Below, in pieces: positions 17,765 to 25,777 of a DNA stretch of 64,000 nt. The translations under genes were made by a program, and so were the position numbers. The stretch is from NCBI GenBank assembly GCA_963775295.1, contig CAVZIK010000006.1:1612001-1676000 (forward strand). Reading direction: 5' to 3'. This stretch comes from JAMDEO01 sp963775295 (GTDB lineage: Bacteria > Actinomycetota > Thermoleophilia > RBG-16-64-13). Positions within the stretch are counted from its first letter, which is position 1. Every line of letters starts with the position of its first letter. The notes beneath the pieces are model-generated. The model had not been told where the DNA came from and did no database searches. It was given only the letters and a program-made list of their open reading frames with translations.

Positions 17765-17831
17765 GAGACAGGTCCATGCCGAGGGTTTGGCATACTCAGG
17801 CGCCAGCGGGCTAGCTGGGCTCGTGGGCGCC

Positions 17832-18713
17832 TCAGTCTAAAAACAGCGAGAGAGAGACTCGAGTGCCGGCTCCCGGAGGATGACTGACCGTCACCTCATC
17901 GGTGAGGGCGAGCATCAGAGGCACTCCCATTCCTCGGTGGCTCCTGGCTGGGTCCTCACCTGATCGCGGGAGAAAACAACCCGGGTGAGAGACGATGATG
18001 GTAAGGCGCCCGCCCTCGCATAACGAGGAGAGCGACAGATTGCCTGCGGGCAGCCCGTGCTCGATCGCATTTGCCGAAGCCTCCGAGACAGCCACCTGGA
18101 GATTGTAGGTTCTTGCTTCGTCCAGGTGAGCGTCTGTAGCGGCTTTCCCGGCGAACTCGCGTATTCGCGCCAGTTGGTCGAGTCTTCCGGCAAAAACGAT
18201 GCTGCGGGGCAGAACCTTTCCTCGGCCCGGTGCCCGGGGCGAGATGGGTGCGGAGCTCTGGCTTGAGCTCTTTTCTTGGGGCGCGATTCGCACCCCACCG
18301 TGGGCGGTCAACCCGGAGACCTGAAGGATGCGCCAGAGATTCGGCGAGACCCCTGTCATCTCGATCTCTTTGCCGCCGTCTACTCTCTCGATGAGTTGGT
18401 AGACCGCGGCAATTCCCGCGCTGTCAATATAGTTCAACTTGGAAAGGTTTAAGACGATTCGTGGGCTCTGCGTGTCGATGGTTGTCCGTAGGGCACCGAT
18501 AAGTTGCCCGACGTTCTCATGATCGACCTCACCCTCAAGTGCCAGGCTCGGACCAGTCGCCCGCGTTTCTATTTTGATCATCAGAGACTTGGAGCCGCTC
18601 GTCTCGATCAAGGCCGCACATTGAGGACAAAGCCCATGGCTCACGTCATTATCGCTCTGATCCAGCGGATTCGGCTCCGGTTTGGCGTCGCACCACGCAC
18701 ACACATGCTTCAT
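17832..18713 (-). CDS. Zinc finger-STAS-anti-sigma kinase (RsbW-like) fusion
   Basis: A 293-residue protein. The ATG at 18713 was chosen because AGGGGGAC precedes it; a longer in-frame extension to 18884 lacks a site. Residues 5-31 hold a CAWC...CPQC zinc-finger-like pair. Residues about 45-145 are a STAS domain with the phosphorylatable Ser in LNYIDSAGIAAVYQL. Residues about 170-293 are a GHKL ATPase of the RsbW type, with the N box AVSEASANAIEHGLP and the glycine boxes HRGMGVPLMLAL and GAGTRVSLSL. Antagonist and kinase are thus in one chain. The gene runs convergently toward the CheB-CheR-PP2C gene, whose phosphatase could act on its STAS serine (inference). Confidence 0.85.
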   Translation of the reverse strand: MKHVCAWCDAKPEPNPLDQSDNDVSHGLCPQCAALIETSGSKSLMIKIETRATGPSLALEGEVDHENVGQLIGALRTTIDTQSPRIVLNLSKLNYIDSAGIAAVYQLIERVDGGKEIEMTGVSPNLWRILQVSGLTAHGGVRIAPQEKSSSQSSAPISPRAPGRGKVLPRSIVFAGRLDQLARIREFAGKAATDAHLDEARTYNLQVAVSEASANAIEHGLPAGNLSLSSLCEGGRLTIIVSHPGCFLPRSGEDPARSHRGMGVPLMLALTDEVTVSHPPGAGTRVSLSLFLD

Positions 18714-18765
18714 AGGAATAGGTCCCCCTGGTCCTTGCATCTCTCGTCTTGTTCGCAGACGATTC

Positions 18766-19096
18766 TCACCAACGACTGTTCCCGCCGCTCCCGCCATAAC
18801 CACCACCGCCGCCGTAGCCACCATTGGAGCGAGGAGTTCTGGGCGCTTGTTCCTTGGCGACATCCACGTTATGCGCGCGCCCATCGAGTTTGGGTGCCAT
18901 TGAGAGCGTCTTTGGCGGTTTGTGCCTGTTCGGCGGAACCCATTTCCACGAAGCCAAAGCCTTTGGGGCGGCCCGAGCCCCGATCGGTAATGAGGTTGAC
19001 CGAGACGACTTCGCTGTGCGAGTCAAAAAGTTTCCTCAGACTGTCTTCGGTTGTGGAGTAGCTGAGGTTGCCCACGAACGGTCTTGCTGAGTTCAC
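18766..19096 (-). pseudogene. RRM RNA-binding protein, frameshifted
   Basis: The start is GTG 19096 with GGAGGA ideally spaced before it. The frame encodes an RRM domain with RNP2 (FVGNLSY) and RNP1 (KGFGFVEM) and reaches DALNGT. It then runs off frame to a stop about 35 bases later. The expected continuation (KLDGRAHNVDVAKEQ, then a Gly-rich tail NGGYGGGGGYGGSGGNSRW) is present in the neighbouring frame and ends at 18766. One extra base near 18892-18894 (in the ACCCAAAC run on the coding strand) explains the break. Bacterial Gly-rich RRM proteins are small cold- or stress-linked RNA binders. The gene is either a recent pseudogene, a sequencing error, or needs frameshifting. Confidence 0.75.
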
Positions 19097-19350
19097 GGTC
19101 TCCTCCAAGCGCGGAGTTACGGATGCAGCAAGCGCGAGGGCAACACCTGGGACCGTACAACGAGGTAAGGACCTCGACGCGGCGCCTTGAGAATGTTCCA
19201 GACGATTGCTGCTGTCGGTATACCCGAGCGCACGCGAGCCAAACTATTGCTCGTGGGTTGCCCGTCCCTGAGAAGGAGAAGCGCGTCTGGACGAACGGCG
19301 ATCGACTGGGGCATGTGCTAGGCCGCAGCCACGTCCCGGCGAACGCGATC

Positions 19351-19803
19351 TTACCGGGGTTCCGTCGGCGAATATCTCAGATGACTCTCAGCGGCACTGA
19401 GCAGTCTCTTTAATCCCACAGTCTGCTCGTGCGATAGCTGGCTCTCGTGCGGCGCTAGGTTTCGAGGAACACCCCCGTCGCGCATGAGTCCCTGGACGAC
19501 CGGCAGGGCTAGTAGGAGCCCAGTGACGTAGCCACTGCGGAACTCACTAAGGAGAACCTTTCTTACTAGCACCCCCTTGGAACTTGAAGGCAGGGTCGGT
19601 GTGAGGTCGACCTTGAGAAAGGACCTGCTTGGAGAAGAGGCGAACGTGGCCGACTCTATTCTCCCGGCTCCCCCCATGCTGTAATCGAGAAAACCGGATA
19701 TCGTCCGTCCCCAGGCGTCCTCCGAGAGCCCGGCAAACACGGCAAATACGGTCGCATCGACAAATACCCAACTGGTCTTCTGCGGGTCTGTGCAAGTGGT
19801 CAA
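19351..19803 (-). CDS. Hypothetical protein
   Basis: A 150-residue protein with a TTG start at 19803 and TAGGAG six bases upstream. It has no signal peptide or clear membrane helix, though LLLALPVVQGLM is hydrophobic. No family was recognised. Its place between an RRM gene and a STAS gene on the same strand, in a partner-switch neighbourhood, makes a regulatory role possible but unproven. Confidence 0.55.
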   Translation of the reverse strand: MTTCTDPQKTSWVFVDATVFAVFAGLSEDAWGRTISGFLDYSMGGAGRIESATFASSPSRSFLKVDLTPTLPSSSKGVLVRKVLLSEFRSGYVTGLLLALPVVQGLMRDGGVPRNLAPHESQLSHEQTVGLKRLLSAAESHLRYSPTEPR

Positions 19804-20005
19804 GGATTGCTCCTAAAATTGGCGATGGTTTCCTCGCGTGGATTCGCCTGAGTGGCTGGGAAGGTTGTTGCTACTGCAAGTTGTGACCAAAAGGACCTAC
19901 CCAGTTTTCGATATATCGAATCGCGAGAGTCTCTATGCTTCCGGCTTGCGACATGCCTTTCGGAGGTACCAACCGCAAGGATGCGGGTAAGGCTTGCAGA
20001 ACTTC

Positions 20006-20395
20006 CTAGACCAGCTCCGGTTCGGGAACTGCGTCATTTCCCGCGCCGCTACCCTGGAGGAAGATCTCAGCCCCGACTTGCGAGGCGAAGAGATGAAAGC
20101 GAGGATCCCCATCGATTCCCGCGATGGCAAGAAGCCTACGGATGCTGTCCGAGACGCCGATTGCACCAAGCCACCCTTGGTCGGGTAGGTCATCGAGCGC
20201 AGTGAGCAAGATCCTAAGGCCGGCCCCATCAAGGTAGCGGCAACCAGTCAGGTCAACAAGAAGATGCGGGGGGGGGCTTGGGCGGCTGATGATACTCGCT
20301 ATAGCCGAGGCAAGCGCGGGGCCAGAGGCGTGGTCAATGTCCCCTGTGATCTCAATTCGGGGAGCACCTGCGACCAAAGTCTGACTGAGGTTCAA
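20006..20395 (-). CDS. STAS-domain protein (anti-sigma antagonist-like)
   Basis: A 129-residue single STAS domain: RIEITGDIDHASGPALASAI, then LLVDLTGCRYLDGAGLRIL, then the helix WLGAIGVSDSIRRLLAIAG. The residue normally phosphorylated (Ser or Thr in D-S-x-G) is Gly here (LDGAGL), so it may not respond to kinase. The start is TTG 20395 with GGGG a few bases before it; an in-frame TGA lies just upstream. The IS256 element begins 95 bp upstream and may have removed the natural promoter. Confidence 0.75.
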   Translation of the reverse strand: MNLSQTLVAGAPRIEITGDIDHASGPALASAIASIISRPSPPPHLLVDLTGCRYLDGAGLRILLTALDDLPDQGWLGAIGVSDSIRRLLAIAGIDGDPRFHLFASQVGAEIFLQGSGAGNDAVPEPELV

Positions 20396-21806
20396 AATTG
20401 CCCCATATCATGGGGAATAGAGCCTGCCATGAGTCTACTCCCTTTCCAAATGGTGAGCCCCGTGTGGGTGGATCTTGGTCGGGAGACGCCGGTAGCGTCC
20501 CGAGACGTGGTGTAAGAGCCATCACGTTCTCGTAGGTCTTCAAGCTTAGCCTCCAGTGGATGGGAATGGCAACGGCGTGAGTGACGTCTCCTTCGGTCTC
20601 CGGGGTGGCGGCTTGGTAGATGCGGGCAAGAGAGTGCCGGCTCATGTATCTGCGAGACACAGCCCACTCGTCGTTCTGCTCGGCAAGAACAGCGCCGATC
20701 AGCCTGATGAGACTCTTCTCGTCCGGAAAGATGCCGACAACGCGAGTGCGGCGGTTGATCTCCTTGTTGAGGCGTTCCAGGGGATTGGTGGAGGAGATCT
20801 GCTTCCAGTGCTCGGTGGGAAAGTCCATATGGGCAAGGATCTCTTCTTCGGCTTCAAGAAGCAGCGCGGTCACCCGAGGCAGGCGTTCTTTAAGGCGATC
20901 GGCAAGGGCCCGCAGTTCCTCTTTGGCTCTGAGCTTATCCGGCCGTTGAAAGATGAGCCGAACGGCCGCCAGCACCATGCCCTGCCCGTCCTTGGGCACA
21001 AGGGAGAGCAGGTTGCGCAGGAAGTGCACCCGGCATCTCTGCCAGCTCGCTCCCAGAAAGACCTCATCGATGGCCCTTCTTAAGCCTTGATGGGCATCGG
21101 AGACCACCAGGCTGACCCCGGCAAGGCCCCGGGACACAAGCCCGGAGAGGAATCCCCGCCAGAAAGCGTAGTCCTCGCTCTTGCACACCTCAAGGCCCAC
21201 CACCTCCCGCTCGCCGGTCTCAGCCACGCCATAGGCAACCACAAGCGCCATGGAGACCACTCGGCCCGACTCATCCCGCACCTTCTCGTAGGTGGCATCG
21301 AGAAAGAGGTAGGGGTATCGCCCGAGAAGGGGCCGAGCCCGAAACGCTTCCACCTGCTCGTCCAAGCGGGCGCAGATGCGGGAGACCTCACTCTTGGAGA
21401 TGCCTTCCAGGCCGAGAGCGCAGACCAGATCCTCCACTTTGCGGGTGGAGACGCCTTTAACGTAGGCTTCGGTGATCACGGCCAGAAGTGCCTCTTCGCT
21501 CCGGCGACGAGGTTCGAGGAAACTGGGGAAGTAGCTGCCCTCTCGGAGCTTGGGGATGGGAAGAGAAAGGGATCCCACCCGAGTGTCCAGGCGTCGCTCC
21601 CGGTATCCGTTGCGCTGACAGAGACGATCCTGACTGCGTTCCCCGAGAGAAGCTCCGGTCTTGGCGGAGACCTCCACCTCCATGAGTTCTCTCAGCTCCG
21701 AGAGCATGGCTTCCCGGAAGAAATCGAACTCTCGGCTCTCGGCGAGCTTGCTGAGCAGCTCCGCAGGCGTGACAATGGGATCGGCCATCGTTGTGTCCTC
21801 CTTCAT
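20352..21806 (-). CDS. IS256-family transposase
   Basis: A mutator-type DDE transposase of 484 residues in this reading. The start is ATG 21806 (AAGGAGG upstream). Catalytic residues are visible in LFLDATYEKV (D), SLVVSDAHQGLRRAI (D) and STNPLERLNKEI (E), and the family pattern WQRCRVHFLRNLL is present. Family members have about 400-420 residues. Here no stop occurs before the left terminal repeat, so the frame runs through it (LTPRLGTL) and 46 codons into flanking DNA, ending at 20352 opposite the STAS start. The extra tail comes from the host sequence and may be tolerated. Confidence 0.9.
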   Translation of the reverse strand: MKEDTTMADPIVTPAELLSKLAESREFDFFREAMLSELRELMEVEVSAKTGASLGERSQDRLCQRNGYRERRLDTRVGSLSLPIPKLREGSYFPSFLEPRRRSEEALLAVITEAYVKGVSTRKVEDLVCALGLEGISKSEVSRICARLDEQVEAFRARPLLGRYPYLFLDATYEKVRDESGRVVSMALVVAYGVAETGEREVVGLEVCKSEDYAFWRGFLSGLVSRGLAGVSLVVSDAHQGLRRAIDEVFLGASWQRCRVHFLRNLLSLVPKDGQGMVLAAVRLIFQRPDKLRAKEELRALADRLKERLPRVTALLLEAEEEILAHMDFPTEHWKQISSTNPLERLNKEINRRTRVVGIFPDEKSLIRLIGAVLAEQNDEWAVSRRYMSRHSLARIYQAATPETEGDVTHAVAIPIHWRLSLKTYENVMALTPRLGTLPASPDQDPPTRGSPFGKGVDSWQALFPMIWGNFEPQSDFGRRCSPN

Positions 21807-21913
21807 AGGTACGGTTTGTCACCAATACCTACGAGAACACTCGATGGCTTTCCTTTTCACAGAAACCGGCATCATCAGCCGCTTCCTGTTACACCACGTC
21901 CGGGGACACTACC
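20491..21913 (-). mobile_element. Complete IS256-family insertion sequence with 8-bp target duplication
   Basis: The element is 1423 bp. Terminal repeats are GGTAGCGTCCCGAGACGTGG at the left and the reverse complement of GGTAGTGTCCCCGGACGTGG at the right. Both ends are flanked by the same 8 bases GAGACGCC (20483-20490 and 21914-21921), as expected for IS256 insertion. It carries one transposase gene on the minus strand. Fragments of related elements lie at 13299 and 52347. Confidence 0.92.
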
Positions 21914-22209
21914 GAGACGCCCCCGCTTTTCGTCCACCCTTCGGCGGGGCAACCGATACTAGGAGCACCGTCTCTTAGACTCTGAACCGGCTGAGGTTTT
22001 GGATCTTGCGGCGGCGGGAACCACCCTTTCGAGTCCCAAGAGATGTAGCGCACCTTCCAAGTGCTTGTCGGAGACAAAAGACCGACAAGCCGAGAGGGAA
22101 AGCGGAGTCACTTGGGACTCGCTTCTTTTCTCCCGAGTCGAGGTTTGCGCTCTCGCGGCATGTGGAAGTCAGGTAGCAGTGGGTGGCATCAAAGCCGGAG
22201 AGGGAAATC
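21914..22209. other. Intergenic, no gene seen
   Basis: Only the right target duplication (21914-21921) and low-quality reading frames without ribosome binding sites are present. Confidence 0.4.
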
Positions 22210-22380
22210 ATGTTGCATCTTCACGATCTACTCGGGATTGCGGCTGCGCTTGCCGTCATCCTTGCGATGCTCAGGTACGGCAACATCGTGGATACCAGGT
22301 CGCTGCTGTGGCGAGTGTTGATGACTCCGGTGTGGGTGGGCGCCAAGATGCGTTGGAGAGAGCCACCTTCCAGGCGCTAG
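22210..22380 (+). CDS. Possible small membrane protein
   Basis: A 56-residue reading frame. ATG 22210 follows GGAGAGGG at good spacing. Residues 7-20 (LLGIAAALAVILAM) could form one membrane helix, and the C-terminal end is basic. It stands alone among scars, no family was recognised, and expression is uncertain. Confidence 0.35.
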   Translation: MLHLHDLLGIAAALAVILAMLRYGNIVDTRSLLWRVLMTPVWVGAKMRWREPPSRR

Positions 22381-22600
22381 CCATCGTCCTTTCGTCTCGG
22401 GCATTTCTCGGAAGCGCAAGTAGCCACATCTTCATGGTGCCCAACGCCTTCCCTTCGGCCGCTGGCTCGTCTATGGGGGGCCTCAATTCGGAACTGCGGG
22501 GTTCGGTTGATCCGCGCCGTAGCAAGATATGGATCGACACACCTTGGGGGCTACGAATCGCAGGTTCGGCTCTACCCGGCCGACCTGATGCCAAAACCGA

Positions 22601-22879
22601 TCAGCCTGGCGCGCGCGTCGGAGCACATGCATGACCATCCGATGCAGCACAGGACACGCGAGGTAGACCGACTCCTAGGACGCATGCCCAGCACAGTAGC
22701 GCGTCCATCCGCGCGGCCGTCAGACCCCGTTGTTCGGGTAGGACGTGCGAGTAGACGTTCAAGGTGGTGCCGATCTCGGAGTGGCCGAGGAACTCCTGCA
22801 CCAGTTTGGGGTTGAGTCCTTGGGCTAGGAGCAGCGTCGCGCATGTATGCTTGTTTGGCTGGAACGAGTAGGGCAGCAT
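22601..22879 (-). pseudogene. Relic of tyrosine integrase C terminus (2)
   Basis: The fragment reads HTCATLLLAQGLNPKLVQEF, then LGHSEIGTTLNVYSHVLPEQ, which is the His-x-x-Arg-adjacent box and the catalytic-Tyr box of a phage integrase. The Arg of box I and the N-terminal domains are absent. HTCA in place of HTFA/RHT also suggests decay. It lies 350 bp left of the tRNA-fMet repeat. Confidence 0.75.
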
Positions 22880-22896
22880 GGAGTCCTGGCGCTACG

Positions 22897-22992
22897 CTCC
22901 GAGGATGGCATCCAACTTGTCCGCCCTTTCCCTCTTGAGATCTGGGATGACGTGGCTGTAGGTATTCATCTTCAGTCAAATCGGCGAGTGCC
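22897..22992 (-). pseudogene. Relic of tyrosine integrase C terminus (3)
   Basis: Reverse-strand translation gives GHSPI, a TGA stop, then LKMNTYSHVIPDLKRERADK followed by LDAIL. It is a close relative of relic 1 at 11681-11790, and the stop falls at the matching place. It joins relic 2 end to end, as if two elements inserted in turn. Confidence 0.65.
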
Positions 22993-23227
22993 CGGGGGTG
23001 TCCATGGCGATCCGGAGGTGTGCGCGGGCGCGCAGGCGAGCAAGATGGGGGCGACCGCTCTGAGCCTCGCCGTAAGGTAGAGATCGAGACTTTAGCCGCT
23101 TGACCCCTGAACTTACCCCTACCGAAATAACTTCAGGGGTAACGCAGTGGACAAAACGGACAAGCTCACTCGGGTTTCCCCTGCAAAATGACACTCTGTG
23201 ATACTCAGTGGACGGCCGACCGGCGGG
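22993..23227. other. Scar between integrase relic and att repeat
   Basis: No gene. It holds a stem-loop built from CCCCTGAACTTACCCC and CTTCAGGGGTAA (23104-23142), whose left part recurs at 56023-56043. Confidence 0.4.
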
Positions 23228-23273
23228 CTCATAACCCGAAGGTCGCAGGTTCAAATCCTGCCCCCGCTACCAT
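23228..23273 (+). repeat. Left attachment-site repeat (tRNA-fMet 3' end)
   Basis: The repeat covers CTCATAACCCG (anticodon CAT loop), GTCGCAGGTTCAAATCCTGC (T-arm) and the CCCCGCTACCA acceptor end. The D-arm and 5' acceptor strand are absent. A terminator hairpin follows, as after a real tRNA gene. Confidence 0.85.
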
Positions 23274-23276
23274 TTG

Positions 23277-23307
23277 AAAGGCCCTCTTTGGAGGGCTTTT
23301 CGCTTTT
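23277..23307 (+). terminator. Rho-independent terminator after tRNA fragment
   Basis: GCCCTC (23281-23286), loop TTTG, GAGGGC (23291-23296) and a TTTT run. Confidence 0.75.
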
Positions 23308-23888
23308 CTGCGGCTGTTTTCAACCTGCTCCCTGTGGGGCCTGCCGACATCTTGCCGACTTTGGTGTGTGTGGTCCCGGCACATACTTTCCACATTGGCT
23401 CCGGTAGGTGCTTGACACTTCGGGACGCGGCTCCGGTACCCGGGGGACGCTTTCCTCAGAAGAGTCTCAATCGCATGCTCGTGCTGCTCACCGTATTGAA
23501 GACCTTGGCGCAGACGACGAACACGCTCTTAAGTTCACCGAATTGACGGCCGCCGCGCCCCTGGAGGCGGACATCACAATCTGGATCATATGCCGGTGGG
23601 CGGAACATGAGATGAGCGACCCAGACGGCGGAGAAGAAGGCTGGGGAGGAGGGATAGGAGGTCCGATTTCGGCCATATGTCTTTATGGCGGAAACTGTTC
23701 GTGGGCTGCATCGCTGCAGGATCGCTTCTCGCTCTTCCTGGAGGAAGTTCCACTCGCAGCCAGAATCAGTCGGGCATGGAGCAGCGCCAATATCGGATTC
23801 TTCAACTCGATCTGCGTGTGGCGAGAAATATTGAAGCTATACAGTCCAGCACTAGACTGACCCACGATACAAACGATACAGTTGAGAC
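23308..23888. other. Gene-poor stretch with one dispersed repeat copy
   Basis: No gene with a supportable start. A copy of the 43-bp dispersed repeat lies at 23394-23436. Just before the next gene, GATACA occurs twice (23867-23880), which could be an operator for the toxin-antitoxin-like pair. Confidence 0.4.
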
Positions 23889-25043
23889 ATGATCAGGGTA
23901 TTCGTAAAGAGCGAGATTCTTGCCTGGGCGGGACTCCGTTCTGGGATTGGGCGGGCCGAGCTGGAGCGGAGGTTTCCCAAGATATTGGAATGGGAGGGTG
24001 GAGAAACCCTCCCCACCATCCGGCAGCTTGAGGCGTACGCTCGCGCCACCTATACCCCTTTCGGCTACTTCTTTCTTGCTGATCCGCCCAAGGATGAGTT
24101 GCCTATGCCTCACTATCGCACTCGGGCCAATGACCGAGTGTTGAGCCCCAGTCCGAATCTGCTTGATACCGTTCAGGCCATGGCTCAGAGGCAGGATTGG
24201 TATCGCGATCTAGTCGTGGAGGATGGTCAAGACTATCTCCCGCTTGTAGGGTCTGCAATCGCCTCAGATGAACCAGGAGCGGTGGCCAAGGCGATGAGGG
24301 AAGCCCTTGGACTTGAGCCGGGGTGGGCGAGGATGCAAAGGAACTGGACTGAGGCATTCAAGCATTTGCGTGCGTCTGCGGAGGAAGCAGGAATACTGGT
24401 AGCCGTGAACAGCATTGTAGGGAACAACACGCACAGGGCTCTGGATCCAGGCGAGTTCCGCGGCTTCGTTCTTTCCGACAGATATGCACCGCTGATATTC
24501 ATTAACGGTGCCGACAGCAAGGGCGCTCAAATGTTCACCCTGGCGCACGAACTGGCGCATGTCTGGATCAACAAGAGCGCTGCTTTTGACTTGCGGGATA
24601 TGTCGCCGGCTGTGGACGCGACAGAACAAGCTTGTGACCGAATCGCGGCGGAGTTCCTCGTGCACGACCAAGAGCTAATTGGCGCATGGGGCAGCTTTGG
24701 AGGCGAAGCCGATCCATATGGAGCGGCCGCGAAGCGCTTCAAGGTAAGCGAACTCGTCATTGCTCGTCGGGCGCTGGATCTTCGAATCATCACCCGGGAT
24801 GAGTTCTTTCGTTTCTATCGGTCCTACCAGGCGGCGGACAGACGTCGGAGGAAAGCTCACGATGGCCCGGTCGATTTTAACGGCCTACAGGCTGCCCGCT
24901 TGAGTAAGCGTTTTTCGACGATAATTATCAGGGCTGCTAGAGCGGGAGGCATCCTCTACTCGGATGCTTACAGGTTGACCGGCTTGCATGGGGAGACCTT
25001 CGAGAAGTACGCGGGTGCTCTTGCCTCGAAAGGCGACCTATGA
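23889..25043 (+). CDS. ImmA/IrrE-type metalloprotease-like protein (COG2856), putative antitoxin or regulator
   Basis: A 384-residue protein. Residues about 1-75 look like a degenerate Xre-type DNA-binding part (LAWAGLRSGI, then FPKILEWEGGETLPTIRQLE, then FFLADPP). The central part holds the zinc-protease motif HELAHVWI (near residue 221) and a downstream TEQACDRIAAEFLV segment with the third metal ligand. COG2856 proteins often pair with a PIN-domain toxin, and here the stop overlaps the ATG of such a gene (ATGA, 25040-25043). It probably neutralises or regulates the partner and represses the operon (known for the family, inferred here). Confidence 0.85.
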   Translation: MIRVFVKSEILAWAGLRSGIGRAELERRFPKILEWEGGETLPTIRQLEAYARATYTPFGYFFLADPPKDELPMPHYRTRANDRVLSPSPNLLDTVQAMAQRQDWYRDLVVEDGQDYLPLVGSAIASDEPGAVAKAMREALGLEPGWARMQRNWTEAFKHLRASAEEAGILVAVNSIVGNNTHRALDPGEFRGFVLSDRYAPLIFINGADSKGAQMFTLAHELAHVWINKSAAFDLRDMSPAVDATEQACDRIAAEFLVHDQELIGAWGSFGGEADPYGAAAKRFKVSELVIARRALDLRIITRDEFFRFYRSYQAADRRRRKAHDGPVDFNGLQAARLSKRFSTIIIRAARAGGILYSDAYRLTGLHGETFEKYAGALASKGDL

Positions 25044-25546
25044 GCCAGTCGACAAAGTACCTACTCGATGCCAACGTGTTCATAGAGGCGAAGAAGCGCT
25101 ACTACGATTTTGACTTGTGTCCCGGCTTCTGGGAGGCACTCGACCTTCACTGTCAGAATGGCCTGGTCTGCAGCATAGACCGCATAAAGGATGAGATTGT
25201 CAAGGGAAATGTTCCCTTGGCGACCCGGGTAACCCTTGCCGGGTTTCGGTTGCCGTCGAACAACGTCAGTGTCCTCGAATGGTATGGCAAGTTCCAAAGT
25301 TGGGTGCAAAGCGAAGTGCAGTACAACGCGGGCGCCAAGGCCGAATTCGCGCGCAATGCCGATGCCTGGTTGATCGCCTACGCAAAAGCCGAAGGCTGTG
25401 TTGTTGTGACTCAGGAAGTCCCAAATCCAAATATCAAAAAGAAGGTTCCCATCCCGAATGTGTGCGACGCATTCGGGGTTCCGTATATGAACACCTTCGA
25501 CATGTTGAGGGCTCTAAATACCTCCTTCGTGTGTGCGGCGGTCTAA
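25040..25546 (+). CDS. PIN-like DUF4411 protein, putative toxin ribonuclease
   Basis: A 168-residue protein. Acidic residues of a PIN active site are visible: the Asp in KYLLDANVFIEA (residue 10), the Glu in IDRIKDEIVKG, and the Asp in FARNADAWLIAYA, followed by VVTQE. The C-terminal IPNVCDAFGVPYMNTFDMLR is typical of DUF4411. PIN toxins cleave RNA. It is translationally coupled to the COG2856 gene upstream, a known toxin-antitoxin arrangement. Confidence 0.85.
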   Translation: MSQSTKYLLDANVFIEAKKRYYDFDLCPGFWEALDLHCQNGLVCSIDRIKDEIVKGNVPLATRVTLAGFRLPSNNVSVLEWYGKFQSWVQSEVQYNAGAKAEFARNADAWLIAYAKAEGCVVVTQEVPNPNIKKKVPIPNVCDAFGVPYMNTFDMLRALNTSFVCAAV

Positions 25547-25777
25547 TTTACGCTCTTGCTACCCCATGCGTTACGGAGGTCGATGGTTTCCAGCGTGAGG
25601 GTTGCCGGTAGTCGGGGAAAACGCTGGCGGACGGAGTGGGCGGTAGACAGTCGGACTCGCCGAGAACCCCGTTGGCGCTTGTTCTGCAGAGGGCTAGGCG
25701 GGCAGGGGTTGCCTTCGAGCTGCGAGCATGGAGGGATCCAGGCCATAACATCAGGGTCGACCTCAGCCTGAGTGTTC

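Noticed and set aside
21999..22634. 211-residue plus-strand frame among scars
   Set aside because: It overlaps an integrase relic, has no good start, and its composition looks like noise.
23180..23273. Intact tRNA-fMet gene
   Set aside because: The anticodon and T arms are fine, but upstream sequence cannot form the D-arm or the AGCGGGG acceptor strand.
25556..25777. Small genes between the PIN gene and the recombinase
   Set aside because: Frames on both strands lack ribosome binding sites and domain patterns.
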